64,000 nucleotides of DNA from NCBI GenBank assembly GCA_050053515.1, contig JASFTQ010000001.1, forward strand, positions 3,910 to 67,909. Direction: 5' to 3'. Below are positions 45,485-55,639 of this stretch, in pieces. Origin of the DNA: G020354645 sp050053515. GTDB lineage: Bacteria; Desulfobacterota; Desulfobacteria; Desulfobacterales; G020354645. The notes under the pieces are model-generated. The model worked only from the letters and a program-made list of their open reading frames with translations. It was not told the DNA's origin and did not search any database. Positions within the stretch are counted from its first letter, which is position 1; each line of letters opens with the position of its first letter. The translations under genes and the position numbers were made by a program.

Positions 45485-47012
45485 CGGATTTTATCTCGGT
45501 TAAAGCCTTAAAACGGCGAAGTTCCATTAACCTGAAACCGGAATAGCGTCCCAGCAATATGGTTGCGGCAAGCAATATCAGAAGCAATTCGGGAAATACA
45601 AACACCAGATGTTCAACCAATTTAATGCTCATTATCAGATAGGCGATCACTGCTGCGACAATTGATCCGACCCCCTGTTTGATGGTTTCAAAAGCCCCCA
45701 GCTCATCCCATACGATGGACATCCGTTCGATGGTCATGGTTAAAATGACCATGGGAAACAGCGCCACGGAGAGCCCTCGCTCAAGCCCGAGTTTGTTTGT
45801 CAGCACACTGAGAAATGCCATCAAACCGATCACGACAATTAATATTGCCGCTAATCGCGGTACCACCAGTAATTTCAAATGGTCAAAGTATAAACGAATC
45901 AGCAGCCCGATGCCGACCACCGTGGAAAATAAAAAAACACCCCACAGCAGCCGGGTCTCTCTAAATGAAAGGGCAATCAAAACCGGCATAAACGTGCCGA
46001 ATGTCCGGATACCGATAACATTGCGAAGAATAACCAGAAACAAAACACCGACGGGAACCAGCAATGCCACTCGATATACGGCCTGGGTTTTGGCTGGCAG
46101 GCTGAACAGGGAGAAATCCAGCAAAAACGGCTTTTTGATGATGCCCTTTTCAACCGCCAGCTGCAGAGCGGCTTCCTCACCGCGCACAACCGATAACGAT
46201 ACCCGCAGATTTTTTACTCCTAGGGCCTGCACCAGCGGTTCCACGCCTTTCCACCATGCCAGATAGTCTTCAGGCACGTCACGCTCTCCCGAAAGCGGTT
46301 CGTAGGAAATCCAGCGGTTCTTATCATAAACCTCCAGCCAGTGTATAATGGGAGCCTCTCTTCGTTGCGCTTCCAACCGCAGGCCGTGTACAGCACGGGC
46401 GTGGATGCCGGCCAGGGCCAGCAATTGAACGGCAAGGTCGACCTTCTTTTGAACCGTCGCTTTTTTACCTAAAAACAAGGCGACATTATCCCCCGGTTGC
46501 GAAGCGTTCAGCTGTTTTAATAATGCTGCCACCAGACTGTCCGTATCTGCCGACTTTTCACGGACATCGAATAGGATCGCCCGGGATGCCTCGCGATAGG
46601 CACCGCTAAAATCAGGTTGGCTCGGTTCGGCTTTGACCGGCTGGGTTGATTTGATATCTCGATCTACCCGATATACCGATGCCTTATAAAACAGGGTTTG
46701 CGATCCTCGGGCCTTGCGAATCGACCAGATGACCTTGCGCTTTCCTTCCTCGGTGGAAACGTCAACCCCGTACCCGCGGGATATGAAATTTTCGTTCACG
46801 ATAGTAAAACGCTTCGAAGTGCGCGGGATGCGCATGGCAACCTTTACAGGTGTGTCACCGGCCTCGAATGTGAGGTGAGCCTCGATGTCCCAAACATAGG
46901 TCAGGGTCTCAGGGATCAGGGGGAAATCTAAGACCAGGATTTTATATAAAAAAAGCGCAAGGCCCACGGCAGTTAAAAATCCCGATAAAAAATACAAGTG
47001 GCGCTTGTTCAT
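45477..47012 (-). CDS. Inactive-transglutaminase/7TM (UUP1-type) membrane protein
   Basis: 511 residues. An N-terminal membrane helix (LSGFLTAVGLALFLYKILV) anchors a periplasmic transglutaminase-like part of about 230 residues, which includes LLALAGIHARAVHGL and IIHWLEVYDKNRWISYEPLSG but lacks an obvious catalytic Cys. Six or seven helices follow from about residue 300 (YRVALLVPVGVLFLVILRNVIGI onward). This architecture is the UUP1 family seen with ATP-grasp ligases. It overlaps both neighbours, so the three genes form one tight operon. Confidence 0.86.
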   Translation of the reverse strand: MNKRHLYFLSGFLTAVGLALFLYKILVLDFPLIPETLTYVWDIEAHLTFEAGDTPVKVAMRIPRTSKRFTIVNENFISRGYGVDVSTEEGKRKVIWSIRKARGSQTLFYKASVYRVDRDIKSTQPVKAEPSQPDFSGAYREASRAILFDVREKSADTDSLVAALLKQLNASQPGDNVALFLGKKATVQKKVDLAVQLLALAGIHARAVHGLRLEAQRREAPIIHWLEVYDKNRWISYEPLSGERDVPEDYLAWWKGVEPLVQALGVKNLRVSLSVVRGEEAALQLAVEKGIIKKPFLLDFSLFSLPAKTQAVYRVALLVPVGVLFLVILRNVIGIRTFGTFMPVLIALSFRETRLLWGVFLFSTVVGIGLLIRLYFDHLKLLVVPRLAAILIVVIGLMAFLSVLTNKLGLERGLSVALFPMVILTMTIERMSIVWDELGAFETIKQGVGSIVAAVIAYLIMSIKLVEHLVFVFPELLLILLAATILLGRYSGFRLMELRRFKALTEIKSDV

Positions 47013-47530
47013 TCATCCGATCCTTCCCGGCAGCTTGGTTTAATGGTGAAGGTAAGCCCCGGATCGACAATAAATGATCCTCTAAGAAAGCTCCGGCCGA
47101 TCAGCATCTGGTAATTAAAGCCACTGCGGTCCTCCAGGTTGACTTCGACTTTTTTGTATGTGTTTCCAACACAGATTCCGAGTTTGATCACCGGGCGTAT
47201 GTCGGCTTTTTGGCCAGTCTGTTTGATCTTGGCTGTCCGGATGACCTCCGCTTCAAGTGTCTCTATGCGATTTTTGTAATTGCGAAGATCAAACCGTACC
47301 CAGGTTTCACCATCTCGTGTAAATCGTTCCAAATGCTTTGCATTCAGCGAAGAATTTCTGGCCCCGGTGTCCAGTTTGGCCTTGATTTTCATATTTCCGG
47401 GATGAATGCTGACCGTTTCAATCCACCCGACGATGCGTTTTTCCGCAGCCACAGCAAAGATCGACAGGCCAACAGAGATGGATACGATCAGTACCAGAAT
47501 TTTTGATAATCTTGCCATCATTTTAATCAT
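47009..47530 (-). CDS. Retropepsin-like RimK/LysX-family (COG4067) aspartic protease
   Basis: 173 residues with an N-terminal signal peptide/anchor (KILVLIVSISVGLSIFAVA). The aspartic protease motif is KLDTGARNSSLN (D-T-G-A), with a matching flap/second half ending MLIGRSFLRGSFIVDPGLTF. These proteins are annotated as ATP-dependent zinc proteases but structurally resemble retropepsins. It should act in the periplasm. Its four-base overlap with the UUP1-type gene supports joint function with it and the ATP-grasp ligase. In-frame ATGs within the first five residues make the exact start uncertain. Confidence 0.84.
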   Translation of the reverse strand: MIKMMARLSKILVLIVSISVGLSIFAVAAEKRIVGWIETVSIHPGNMKIKAKLDTGARNSSLNAKHLERFTRDGETWVRFDLRNYKNRIETLEAEVIRTAKIKQTGQKADIRPVIKLGICVGNTYKKVEVNLEDRSGFNYQMLIGRSFLRGSFIVDPGLTFTIKPSCREGSDE

Positions 47531-47632
47531 TTCCTCATGCCGTTTCCGGCTACCTGTGCGGCTGATTCCCGATGGGTTTCCCCCCTGACTTCAATGGTTT
47601 CCGTGACCACCCCAAAGGCTTCGGGATCAATT

Positions 47633-49924
47633 TTAGGGGTGATCTTTTTTTTCATCAATAAGTCTCAGTTCCAGGGGTTTCTGCGTGTCCAGATGAACAT
47701 CACGTTGGGGAAACGCGATTACCAGGCCTGCCTCACGGAAAAGTGCATCGACACGAAAGCGAACACTGCTTTCGATCTTGCGGCGTTCGATGATCTGGCG
47801 AATACTAATCCAGAAATAAACATCGAAAATCAGTGCGTTATCGCCAAAATCATTAAACAGCACGAAAGGCTCTGGCTCCGGAAGTAGATTTTCAATTCCT
47901 TTGGTAGCTTCCAAGAGCAGCTTTTTAACACACTCAACCGGAGATCCATAGATGACACCTACGGTTACACGGGTTCGAATTTTTTTATCGGATAGGGTCC
48001 AGTTGGTAATGTTTTTTTCAAGGAAACTGCTGTTGGGTACCAAGATGTGAATATTTTCTCCCGTGCGAACCCTTGTGCTTCGTGCCCCAATATCTTCAAC
48101 TTGTCCCAAAATGCCCTCGATCTCAATCAGATCCCCGATGCTGATAGGACGCTCGGCCATTATGATGAATCCGCTGATAAAATTGTTGATCAAATTCTGG
48201 GCCCCGAAACCCACACCAATGGCGATGGCACCGCCTAAAAATGCAAATGCTGCCACAGGAATATTGACCATACGCAGGGCAAACAGAAAAACAAGCAGAT
48301 AGGCTAGAAACAAAAGCATTTTTTGAAAGGCCGAGGCCGTGGTTTCTTTAAGCCGCGCAAAGGAAAGCAGTCGCCGGGTCAGGATGCGAACCAAATACTT
48401 GGCGATCAGAATGCCGATAATCAGAATAAAAAAAGAAACAATCAGCTTTCTGACCGTTACCGGTCGATTATCGATGACCCAAATCTCAAAATTCCAAATA
48501 CTTTGAATTTCATCCCAAATTCGAGAAGCCTTCCGTCCAATGGGAATTTTATCGAGCTTTAATGAAATCTCTTCTACAAGCCGGCTGTCCACCTGCTCGG
48601 TCAACAAAATTGTAGAAATATATTCGAAGCGATGATTTGCCAGTGTTTGCATGGCTCCCAGTTGATTTTCCAAATGGTTTTTAACTTCTGCACCAAACTC
48701 CCCTTCTGCAATTTCTTTTTCGAGGGTGGAAATTTGAGACTGCAAATTGGCCTGGTAATTCTGCTGCAGGGTGATGGCATTTTCGAGGTTTGCAAGGTAA
48801 TCCTCGGCTTCCTCATTCCAGCCGGTAAGTTTTTGGGTATCGACTTCCCCCCTGATGAGAGTATGACGCTTTCGGACGGTATCCTCCTGATGCCCGAGAA
48901 GTCTTGATGTATCTTCCATTTGTTCGATGATATTTTGATAGGTTGTATGCCAGGCTTGGCGTGCTTTTAAGGCGGCTTCCGCGATGATTGACTCATTTTG
49001 ATTCCTGGCCATCTTTAATTTTTTTAATGCTTCGAGCCAGGCCTCTTCTGCCTTTTTTTGTTCACGAGTGAGTTTTTCTAAATTTTCGGCCAACACCTTT
49101 CTCTTATTGGTAAGTGAGTTGAGCTGCTTTTGCAGGTCGGCTTCGTTAAAGGTAAGGTGGTTACGGACCCAAACTACTTGTTGCAAATATAACTGTTCCC
49201 GAAGCTTTGCGATCTGCAATTCGATTTCTTGGTTTTCCTGAGTTGCCTTCTCCAGGTAAAAGAGGGCTTCAAGATAGTCCTTTTCCGCCTCTGCCTTTTC
49301 AAACCTCCATGCAAGACTCCGGGACACTGCCTCTGGCGGCTGGATCTCAATTTGTTCTTTTAACGTTCGCCACTGTCCCGCCGCTTTTTCAAACCGCGAG
49401 GTTATATTTTCCGATGATTTTTTCGCAAACTTTACCGCAAAAGCCAAAGTTGATTTCTGCTGTTGGGCGGCCGACAGCTCCCCTAATAGGTTGTCGTAAA
49501 AGCTCAAAAAATAGGGGGGGTCTTGAGAAACGCCTTTCTTTTCTTGAGTAGAAAGTTTTTGCAGTAAAAAATTTTCTTCTTCTTTTAAAGCGATTTTCTT
49601 TTTTACAGCCGTTAAAAGCTGCATATAGATCGATTGCGTAGCCTCTAATGTCGCAGTTTGTTCCCGAATCTCTTTTAATGAAACCCCCAGCTGATTGGCG
49701 GATTTTTCGGTCTCCGTCTTTTGGGCTAATAGAATTTTTTCCTTTAACGCCTGTACCTTTTCTTGAATTTCATCTGGCATGGGGAGTTTAAAATTTGCAC
49801 GCTTAGCCGGGAGACCAACAGGTATTTCCTTGACCTGGGCACCAGTTGAATGTGACCAGTTGAAAATAGCGCATAAAAAAGCCAGCCCTATAGCCATTCG
49901 ATTCGATAAATCTGAGCATCGCAT
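47633..49924 (-). CDS. Large mechanosensitive channel, MscK-like
   Basis: 763 residues. A signal peptide precedes about 430 residues of predicted periplasmic coiled coil (LREQLYLQQVVWVRNHLTF, LEKLTREQKKAEEAWLEAL), then membrane helices (LIVSFFILIIGILIAKYLV) and the MscS core: FAFLGGAIAIGVGFGAQNLINNFISGFIIMAERPISIGDLIEIEG and GQVEDIGARSTRVRT. The C-terminal domain is complete. Resembles MscK/YjeP-type channels with large periplasmic domains. About 100 bases upstream of the retropepsin-like gene, so co-transcription is possible. Confidence 0.9.
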   Translation of the reverse strand: MRCSDLSNRMAIGLAFLCAIFNWSHSTGAQVKEIPVGLPAKRANFKLPMPDEIQEKVQALKEKILLAQKTETEKSANQLGVSLKEIREQTATLEATQSIYMQLLTAVKKKIALKEEENFLLQKLSTQEKKGVSQDPPYFLSFYDNLLGELSAAQQQKSTLAFAVKFAKKSSENITSRFEKAAGQWRTLKEQIEIQPPEAVSRSLAWRFEKAEAEKDYLEALFYLEKATQENQEIELQIAKLREQLYLQQVVWVRNHLTFNEADLQKQLNSLTNKRKVLAENLEKLTREQKKAEEAWLEALKKLKMARNQNESIIAEAALKARQAWHTTYQNIIEQMEDTSRLLGHQEDTVRKRHTLIRGEVDTQKLTGWNEEAEDYLANLENAITLQQNYQANLQSQISTLEKEIAEGEFGAEVKNHLENQLGAMQTLANHRFEYISTILLTEQVDSRLVEEISLKLDKIPIGRKASRIWDEIQSIWNFEIWVIDNRPVTVRKLIVSFFILIIGILIAKYLVRILTRRLLSFARLKETTASAFQKMLLFLAYLLVFLFALRMVNIPVAAFAFLGGAIAIGVGFGAQNLINNFISGFIIMAERPISIGDLIEIEGILGQVEDIGARSTRVRTGENIHILVPNSSFLEKNITNWTLSDKKIRTRVTVGVIYGSPVECVKKLLLEATKGIENLLPEPEPFVLFNDFGDNALIFDVYFWISIRQIIERRKIESSVRFRVDALFREAGLVIAFPQRDVHLDTQKPLELRLIDEKKDHP

Positions 49925-50051
49925 GAGATCAGACTCTTTTCTACGGGTTCTATAAGTTTTTTATCGTAGCCTACATTGAGCGTTTTTTTTCCGGCCATTG
50001 CGAGCAACCGATCCAGTCGGTGGCGAGGCAATCCCAAAAGCCGGGTCGAGT

Positions 50052-52667
50052 TTAGTTTGGACTGTAGTGGTCCACATCGATTTTATTGTCCTTGAGGTCA
50101 ACCCGGATGACGTTCCCTTCAGGGATGTCGCCAGCGATCAAGGCCCGACCGATGCGGGTTTCCAGCTCCCTTTGAATATATCTGCGCAGCGGACGCGCAC
50201 CATATACCGGATCATACCCTGATTCAGCAATAAACCGGCGGGCAGCTTCGGTTATTTCCACCTTCACGTGCTGCTCCTCCAGACGTTTAGAGAGATCTTG
50301 GGTCAACAATCCGACGATTTGTTCAACCTCATCTAGCGTCAAGGGTTTAAATAAAACGATATCATCGACGCGGTTGAGAAATTCCGGGCGAAATTGCTGC
50401 CTGAGCTCACCCATGACCCTTTTTTTAGCGGATTCTTCGATTTCACCCCGATCCGTGACGCTTTCCAGCAGATAATGGGAGCCGATATTGCTGGTCATGA
50501 TGATCACGGTGTTCTTGAAATCAACCGTGCGCCCCTGCCCGTCGGTGAGGCGGCCGTCATCGAAAATTTGCAGCAGCACACCAAACACATCGTGGTGGGC
50601 TTTTTCGATTTCGTCGAACAGAATCACGCAATACGGTTTACGGCGCACGGCTTCAGTCAGTTGCCCGCCTTCTTCATAACCCACATATCCGGGAGGTGCT
50701 CCGAGCAATCGCGATACCGTGTGTTTTTCCATATACTCGCTCATGTCGATGCGCACCATGCTTTCTTCGGAGTCAAACAGCGCTTGGGCCAGGGTTTTGG
50801 CAAGTTCCGTTTTACCCACGCCCGTTGGACCCAGAAAAATGAATGTCCCAATGGGCCGCCGGGGATCCTTAATGCCGGAGCGTGCCCGGATGACGGCATC
50901 CGCTACCAGTTGGACGGCTTCGTTCTGTCCGATTACCCGTTCATGGAGCACTTCGTCCAGACGCAATATTTTTTCCCGCTCGCCTTCCATCAGCCGGGAG
51001 ACCGGAATTCCCGTCCAGCGTGAGATGATTTCGGCGATTTCCTCTTCAGAGACTTCTTCACGAAGCAGGCGTTCGCCCGCATGCCTTTGAGAAATCATTT
51101 CCTCCTCGGTTTTCATCTGGCGCTCCAGATCAGCCAGCCGTCCGTATTTTAATTCCGCAGCGCGATTGAGATCATACTTTCTTTCGGCCACTTCGATCTC
51201 ATGACGAATTTTTTCAATCTCTTCGCGGATGGCCTGGACTTTTTTGATCGCCTCCTTCTCGGTTTCCCATTGAGCGCGCATGGCACTGTTCTTTTCCCTG
51301 AGATCAGCCAGCTCTTTTTGCAGCGTATTGAGCCGATCCTTACTGGAGCGGTCGCGCTCTTTTTTAAGAGCGGCTTCCTCGATTTCCAGCTGCATTATCC
51401 TGCGGGAAACCTCGTCCAACTCGGTGGGCATGGAGTCGATTTCGGTACGGATCATGGCGCAAGCCTCGTCCACCAGATCAATGGCCTTGTCCGGTAGAAA
51501 TCGGTCACTCACGTACCGGTTGGAAAGGGTGGCGGCGGCCACCAGCGCAGCATCCTGGATTTTAACACCGTGATGGACCTCATAGCGCTCCTTGATGCCG
51601 CGCAGAATGGAAATGGTGTCTTCCACGGTGGGTTCGGACACCACAACGGGTTGAAAACGTCTTTCCAAGGCCTTGTCTTTTTCGATGTATTTGCGGTATT
51701 CATCCAAGGTGGTGGCCCCGATACAGTGCAACTCCCCCCGGGCCAGCATCGGTTTGAGCATGTTGCCGGCATCGATGGCTCCTTCAGCCTTACCGGCCCC
51801 CACGATGGTGTGGAGCTCATCGATAAACAGCAGGATACCGCCTTCAGATTCTTTGATCTCCTGCAACACCGCCTTGAGGCGTTCTTCGAATTCACCGCGG
51901 TATTTGGCACCGGCTACCAGGGCACCCATATCCAGGGCGAAGATGGATTTATCTTTCAACCCTTCCGGTACGTCCTGGCGCACGATCCGGTGAGCCAGTC
52001 CCTCGGCAATCGCTGTTTTACCGACCCCGGGGTCGCCGATCAGCACCGGATTGTTCTTGGTTTTACGGCTGAGAATCCGGATGACCCTGCGAATTTCGCC
52101 GTCGCGACCAACCACCGGATCGAGTTTGCCTTTGCGGGCTTCCTGGACCAGATCCCTACCGTATTTCTGTAATGCTTCGTAAGTACCCTCCGGATCGGCG
52201 CTTGTCACCCGCTGGTGTCCGCGCACCGTGGACAGGGTTTTCAGGAGGGAATCGCGCGTGATGCCAAATTCCTCGAGCACTTTTCCGGACGGCGTAGTGC
52301 CGCCCTCATCAATAAAAGCCAGCAGGATATGCTCTACGGACACATATTCGTCTTTCAGCTTGCGAGCTTCATCCTGGGCTTTGACCAACAGCTTATTTAG
52401 CCTCTGGGTGACATATACCTTGCCGGGCTCGATGCCGGGACCACTGACGCGCGGCTTTTTTTCAAGCTCCTGTTGCAGCCGACCCCGGAATGAATCCACA
52501 GGGATTTCCAATCGCTGCAACAGTCGCAGAAAAAGCCCGTCGGACTGCTCTGTCAGAGCCAACAGAAGGTGCTCTCCATCAACCTCCTGGTGGCCGAAGT
52601 TTATGGCCTGGGTTTGAGCCTCCTGCAGAGCTTCTTGTGATTTGATGGTAAATTTGTTGAGATCCAT
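50052..52667 (-). CDS. clpB: ATP-dependent disaggregase ClpB
   Basis: 871 residues, the normal length. N-domain (FTIKSQEALQEAQTQAINFG), first AAA domain with Walker A GDPGVGKTAIAEGLA, a middle coiled-coil domain (residues about 400-530), and second AAA domain with GPTGVGKTELAKTLA and the sensor region LNRVDDIVLFKPL. The IGF/LGF loop for ClpP binding is absent and the M-domain is present, so ClpB rather than ClpA/ClpC. Works with DnaK to rescue aggregates. AGGAGG precedes the ATG. The upstream gene cbpM is only a fragment; a dnaJ-cbpM-clpB order is common. Confidence 0.96.
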   Translation of the reverse strand: MDLNKFTIKSQEALQEAQTQAINFGHQEVDGEHLLLALTEQSDGLFLRLLQRLEIPVDSFRGRLQQELEKKPRVSGPGIEPGKVYVTQRLNKLLVKAQDEARKLKDEYVSVEHILLAFIDEGGTTPSGKVLEEFGITRDSLLKTLSTVRGHQRVTSADPEGTYEALQKYGRDLVQEARKGKLDPVVGRDGEIRRVIRILSRKTKNNPVLIGDPGVGKTAIAEGLAHRIVRQDVPEGLKDKSIFALDMGALVAGAKYRGEFEERLKAVLQEIKESEGGILLFIDELHTIVGAGKAEGAIDAGNMLKPMLARGELHCIGATTLDEYRKYIEKDKALERRFQPVVVSEPTVEDTISILRGIKERYEVHHGVKIQDAALVAAATLSNRYVSDRFLPDKAIDLVDEACAMIRTEIDSMPTELDEVSRRIMQLEIEEAALKKERDRSSKDRLNTLQKELADLREKNSAMRAQWETEKEAIKKVQAIREEIEKIRHEIEVAERKYDLNRAAELKYGRLADLERQMKTEEEMISQRHAGERLLREEVSEEEIAEIISRWTGIPVSRLMEGEREKILRLDEVLHERVIGQNEAVQLVADAVIRARSGIKDPRRPIGTFIFLGPTGVGKTELAKTLAQALFDSEESMVRIDMSEYMEKHTVSRLLGAPPGYVGYEEGGQLTEAVRRKPYCVILFDEIEKAHHDVFGVLLQIFDDGRLTDGQGRTVDFKNTVIIMTSNIGSHYLLESVTDRGEIEESAKKRVMGELRQQFRPEFLNRVDDIVLFKPLTLDEVEQIVGLLTQDLSKRLEEQHVKVEITEAARRFIAESGYDPVYGARPLRRYIQRELETRIGRALIAGDIPEGNVIRVDLKDNKIDVDHYSPN

Positions 52668-52690
52668 TGTTGTAACCTCCTGAAAAGTAG

Positions 52691-52825
52691 CTAAACCTGT
52701 TTTTCCAGTTCGCGAATGCTGGCTTCCAGCTCCTCGATGCGGTCCAACAGGTCCAGGACCTCACCGATGCCGGAATAATTGATGCCCAGGTCATTTCGAA
52801 GTCTTAAAATTCTTTCACTATTTGA
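52691..52825 (-). pseudogene. cbpM: cbpM (MerR-type chaperone modulator) C-terminal remnant
   Basis: The frame 52825-52691 reads SNSERILRLRNDLGINYSGI, then GEVLDLLDRIEELEASIREL, EKQV and stop. ILRLRNDLGINYSGIGxVLDLLDRIEELE is the C-terminal half of CbpM/MerR-like modulators of DnaJ-type proteins. No start codon is in frame and a stop precedes it; the N-terminal helix-turn-helix is missing. The stop is 24 bases before clpB, where this gene usually sits. Foldback element B2 begins 156 bases upstream and may have helped remove the rest. Confidence 0.75.
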
Positions 52826-52980
52826 TCATATATCTTTACATGATTTATTGGTTTTTAACCCCGGCAGGCATATTTAGTCAAGATAGGTTTTACTCTCAAT
52901 ACACCATCTTATGTGATTAACATTCGTTATTTCATTATTCCACAATTACACCCTGCCAACATTTCCTCCAGGGCTGAGGT

Positions 52981-53278
52981 TATAGTGATTGTCAAAATGA
53001 TGTTCCGATAGCCCGAGGTGCAGGCTGGGGGTAAATTTTTATCGACAAGCTGATTTCCCCGGTGATGCTAAGCGACAAAGGGTTGTTGCTGCCTGGTTGG
53101 GCAAACAGCGGTGAGTCTTTGTGTTAACCACAATACTCTGGTAACTGGCAGGGGGGGGCAATTGATAGGAAGTGGCCATTTCCAAGCCAATGGGGCAGTA
53201 TTTGTGCATCTTGACGACAAAAATTTACCCCCTGCCGACACCTCGGGCAGTCATAATGTTATTTTGACAAGCACTATA
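52981..53278. repeat. Foldback element B2 (about 298 bp)
   Basis: Begins TATAGTGATTGTCAAAATGA and ends with the complement of TATAGTGCTTGTCAAAATAA; both arms continue through GCCCGAGGTG and GGGGGTAAATTTTT, giving imperfect inverted repeats of about 64 bases. Core CGACAAGCTGATTTCCCCGG at 53043. Lies between the cbpM fragment and the end of ptsP. From 52826 to 52980 I see nothing else. Confidence 0.85.
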
Positions 53279-53353
53279 AAAGCAGCCGGGTTTGATAACG
53301 ACGATGATGGATGAAAGTCACAAAAGGAGGGGGCTAAGGTTATGTTGGATTAT

Positions 53354-55639
53354 TTAGAATTCCATTTCATCCAATGCTTTGCGAACACCAGTGACCGTGG
53401 TTTCAGACAGGAGCCGTTTTGCAAAAGTTTCAGCATCTGATAACCTGAGGCTCGCAATGAACTTCTGTATGCCCGGCAGAAACCCTGGATATACGCTGAG
53501 ACTGCGTATTCCAATACCAAGTAAAAATGGAATATAATCCGTTTCATGAGCCATCTCACCACACACCGAAAGCTCCTTTTTTTGCTTTTTTGCCGCCCGA
53601 GCTGTTTTTGCAAGCCCTCTTAGGACTGCCGGATGGTAGGGTCGGTAATAGTGGGCTACTTTTTCATTGCCCCGATCGACTGCCAGCATGTACTGAATAA
53701 AATCGTTTGTGCCGATCGATAGAAAATCGACCGCGTTTGCAAGTTCATCGATGATTTCCAGCACGCAGGGCAGCTCGATCATCGCTCCGATCCGGGGTTT
53801 GGGGTGATGGGCTAGATCTTCACGCTGCAAGGCGTCGATGCAATCATAAACCTCACGTTGTGCCTCCTGGTACTCATCCAACGAAGAAATCATGGGAAAC
53901 ATAATGCTCACTGTTTCCGTTTCTGAACCGGCCCTTAAGATTGCCCGCAGTTGTTGGCGGAACATCTCGCGGTGGTACAGGGTAAAACGTATGGCTCTGA
54001 GTCCGAGATCAGGATTGTCCTCTTGCGGGGTGGCTGCATATGCCGGCATTTTTTTGCCGCCGAGATCCAGGGTCCGAATCGTTACATTTTTTCCCCGCAT
54101 ACCATCAAACAGCTGTTTATAGACAATATATTGTTCTTCTTCAGAAGGAACGGATGATCGAATCAGAAACGGAAATTCGCTCCTGTACAACCCTACTCCC
54201 TCGGCTTTCAATTCTCTGGCAAGCGAGAGGTCCCGCAGAATATTGACGTTTGCCAGAAGTTGAATGCGAACCCCGTCTTTTGTGTGGGTTTTGGAAGACA
54301 TGGATTTGGCCGCGACCGTGGTATCCAAGGGTAATGGTTTTTGAGGCGCATACTCATGGATAATTGATTCAGAAGGATTGATGTATATTTCACCAACGCC
54401 GGCATCCATGATTAAATGCGTGTTGAAGGGCAAATCCAATAGCTCCTGCCGATCAGCAACAATCATTGGAATTTGTAAGGACTGGGCTAAAATTGAGACG
54501 TGTGATGTGATTCCGCCATGTAATAAAATAATTCCCTTAACTCCCTCGGATGCCAGTTTAAGAACATCGGAGGGATATAACTCCCGCGCAATAACAATCC
54601 GATTTTCACCCCAAAGTGATATATCATGCTCACCCGGCTCGAAATTTTCCAGAATCCGTCCGGCAAGGTCCTTAACATCATTGGCTTTTTCCCTGATGTG
54701 GACGAAAGGACTTTCCGAGAATAATTTGACGTAGCGCTCGGCGACCAATTTGACAGCCGCCATTGGAGCCGTACCTTCCCGGATCAGATTTTCCATCTGA
54801 TTTACAAACCGAACATCTTTCAGAATCATTAAATGAGCCGTAAAAATAAGGGAGGCACTCTCCGGCATTTGATGGACGAATCGTGCCTGGAGTTCTGTGA
54901 TTTGATCGACCGTGGCGCGAATTGCACGATGAAAGTCTTTAAGGGTATACTTGAAATCGTATTCAACGTTTGGGTCGAGCAACATGTCATAAACTCTATC
55001 GATTACGATAACCGTTGCATGGGCATAACCCGGGGAAGCAACCTGACCTTTGATTATCTGGAGATCATCAGGAATTGGTTTTTTGATGTACTTATCCTTT
55101 TTCCGGCCGAGGTCTTTTAAAAGTCGTGCATTACCGACCACGCCTGCCAGTTGTGAGGCAATGGCTCGCATGACGATAATATCAAGTTCATCAAAATGAT
55201 CGCTCTTCTCATGCTGGACCACCAAAACGCCAATTTTCTCTAGACCCCTGAGAATCGGCACCGACAGAAAAGATTTGAATCGATCCTCATGGGCTTCCGT
55301 AAAATATTTGAATTTTGGATTGCGGTCCGCAAAGGCTTCTATTGTCGGCTCGAGTTTCTCCAAGGTAAGTCCCACCAAGCCTTCGCCAATTTTCATTCGA
55401 ATCTTGCCAATCGCTTCCGGGTTCAGCCCCCTGGTGGCAGTTAAAATCAGCTCACGGGATGGATCATCATAAAGATAGATAGAGCAGACATCGGCATCCA
55501 TATGCCCGGCAACCATTTCTACGGTACGCTGCAGAAAGGTTTCAATGTTTTCGCTGCCTGTCAGCAATGCGGCAAGTTCCCCGATATCGCAAACCAGGCT
55601 AAGGTGGGCATGATCCTTTTTTATTATGGTACGATCCAT
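53354..55639 (-). CDS. ptsP: Phosphoenolpyruvate-protein phosphotransferase PtsP (GAF-EI)
   Basis: 761 residues. An N-terminal GAF domain (about 15-165; ADVCSIYLYDDPSRELILTATRGL, KSFLSVPILRGLEKIGVLVV) is followed by the enzyme I parts: N-domain, the phospho-His swivelling domain (GIILLHGGITSHVSILAQSL), and the PEP-binding barrel (IRTLDLGGKK, DFLSIGTNDFIQYMLAVDR, SVCGEMAHE). EI-Ntr type, which uses PEP to phosphorylate NPr and links to nitrogen/potassium control; no HPr or EIIA is in this window. Its start overlaps the upstream universal stress gene by 16 bases. Confidence 0.93.
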   Translation of the reverse strand: MDRTIIKKDHAHLSLVCDIGELAALLTGSENIETFLQRTVEMVAGHMDADVCSIYLYDDPSRELILTATRGLNPEAIGKIRMKIGEGLVGLTLEKLEPTIEAFADRNPKFKYFTEAHEDRFKSFLSVPILRGLEKIGVLVVQHEKSDHFDELDIIVMRAIASQLAGVVGNARLLKDLGRKKDKYIKKPIPDDLQIIKGQVASPGYAHATVIVIDRVYDMLLDPNVEYDFKYTLKDFHRAIRATVDQITELQARFVHQMPESASLIFTAHLMILKDVRFVNQMENLIREGTAPMAAVKLVAERYVKLFSESPFVHIREKANDVKDLAGRILENFEPGEHDISLWGENRIVIARELYPSDVLKLASEGVKGIILLHGGITSHVSILAQSLQIPMIVADRQELLDLPFNTHLIMDAGVGEIYINPSESIIHEYAPQKPLPLDTTVAAKSMSSKTHTKDGVRIQLLANVNILRDLSLARELKAEGVGLYRSEFPFLIRSSVPSEEEQYIVYKQLFDGMRGKNVTIRTLDLGGKKMPAYAATPQEDNPDLGLRAIRFTLYHREMFRQQLRAILRAGSETETVSIMFPMISSLDEYQEAQREVYDCIDALQREDLAHHPKPRIGAMIELPCVLEIIDELANAVDFLSIGTNDFIQYMLAVDRGNEKVAHYYRPYHPAVLRGLAKTARAAKKQKKELSVCGEMAHETDYIPFLLGIGIRSLSVYPGFLPGIQKFIASLRLSDAETFAKRLLSETTVTGVRKALDEMEF

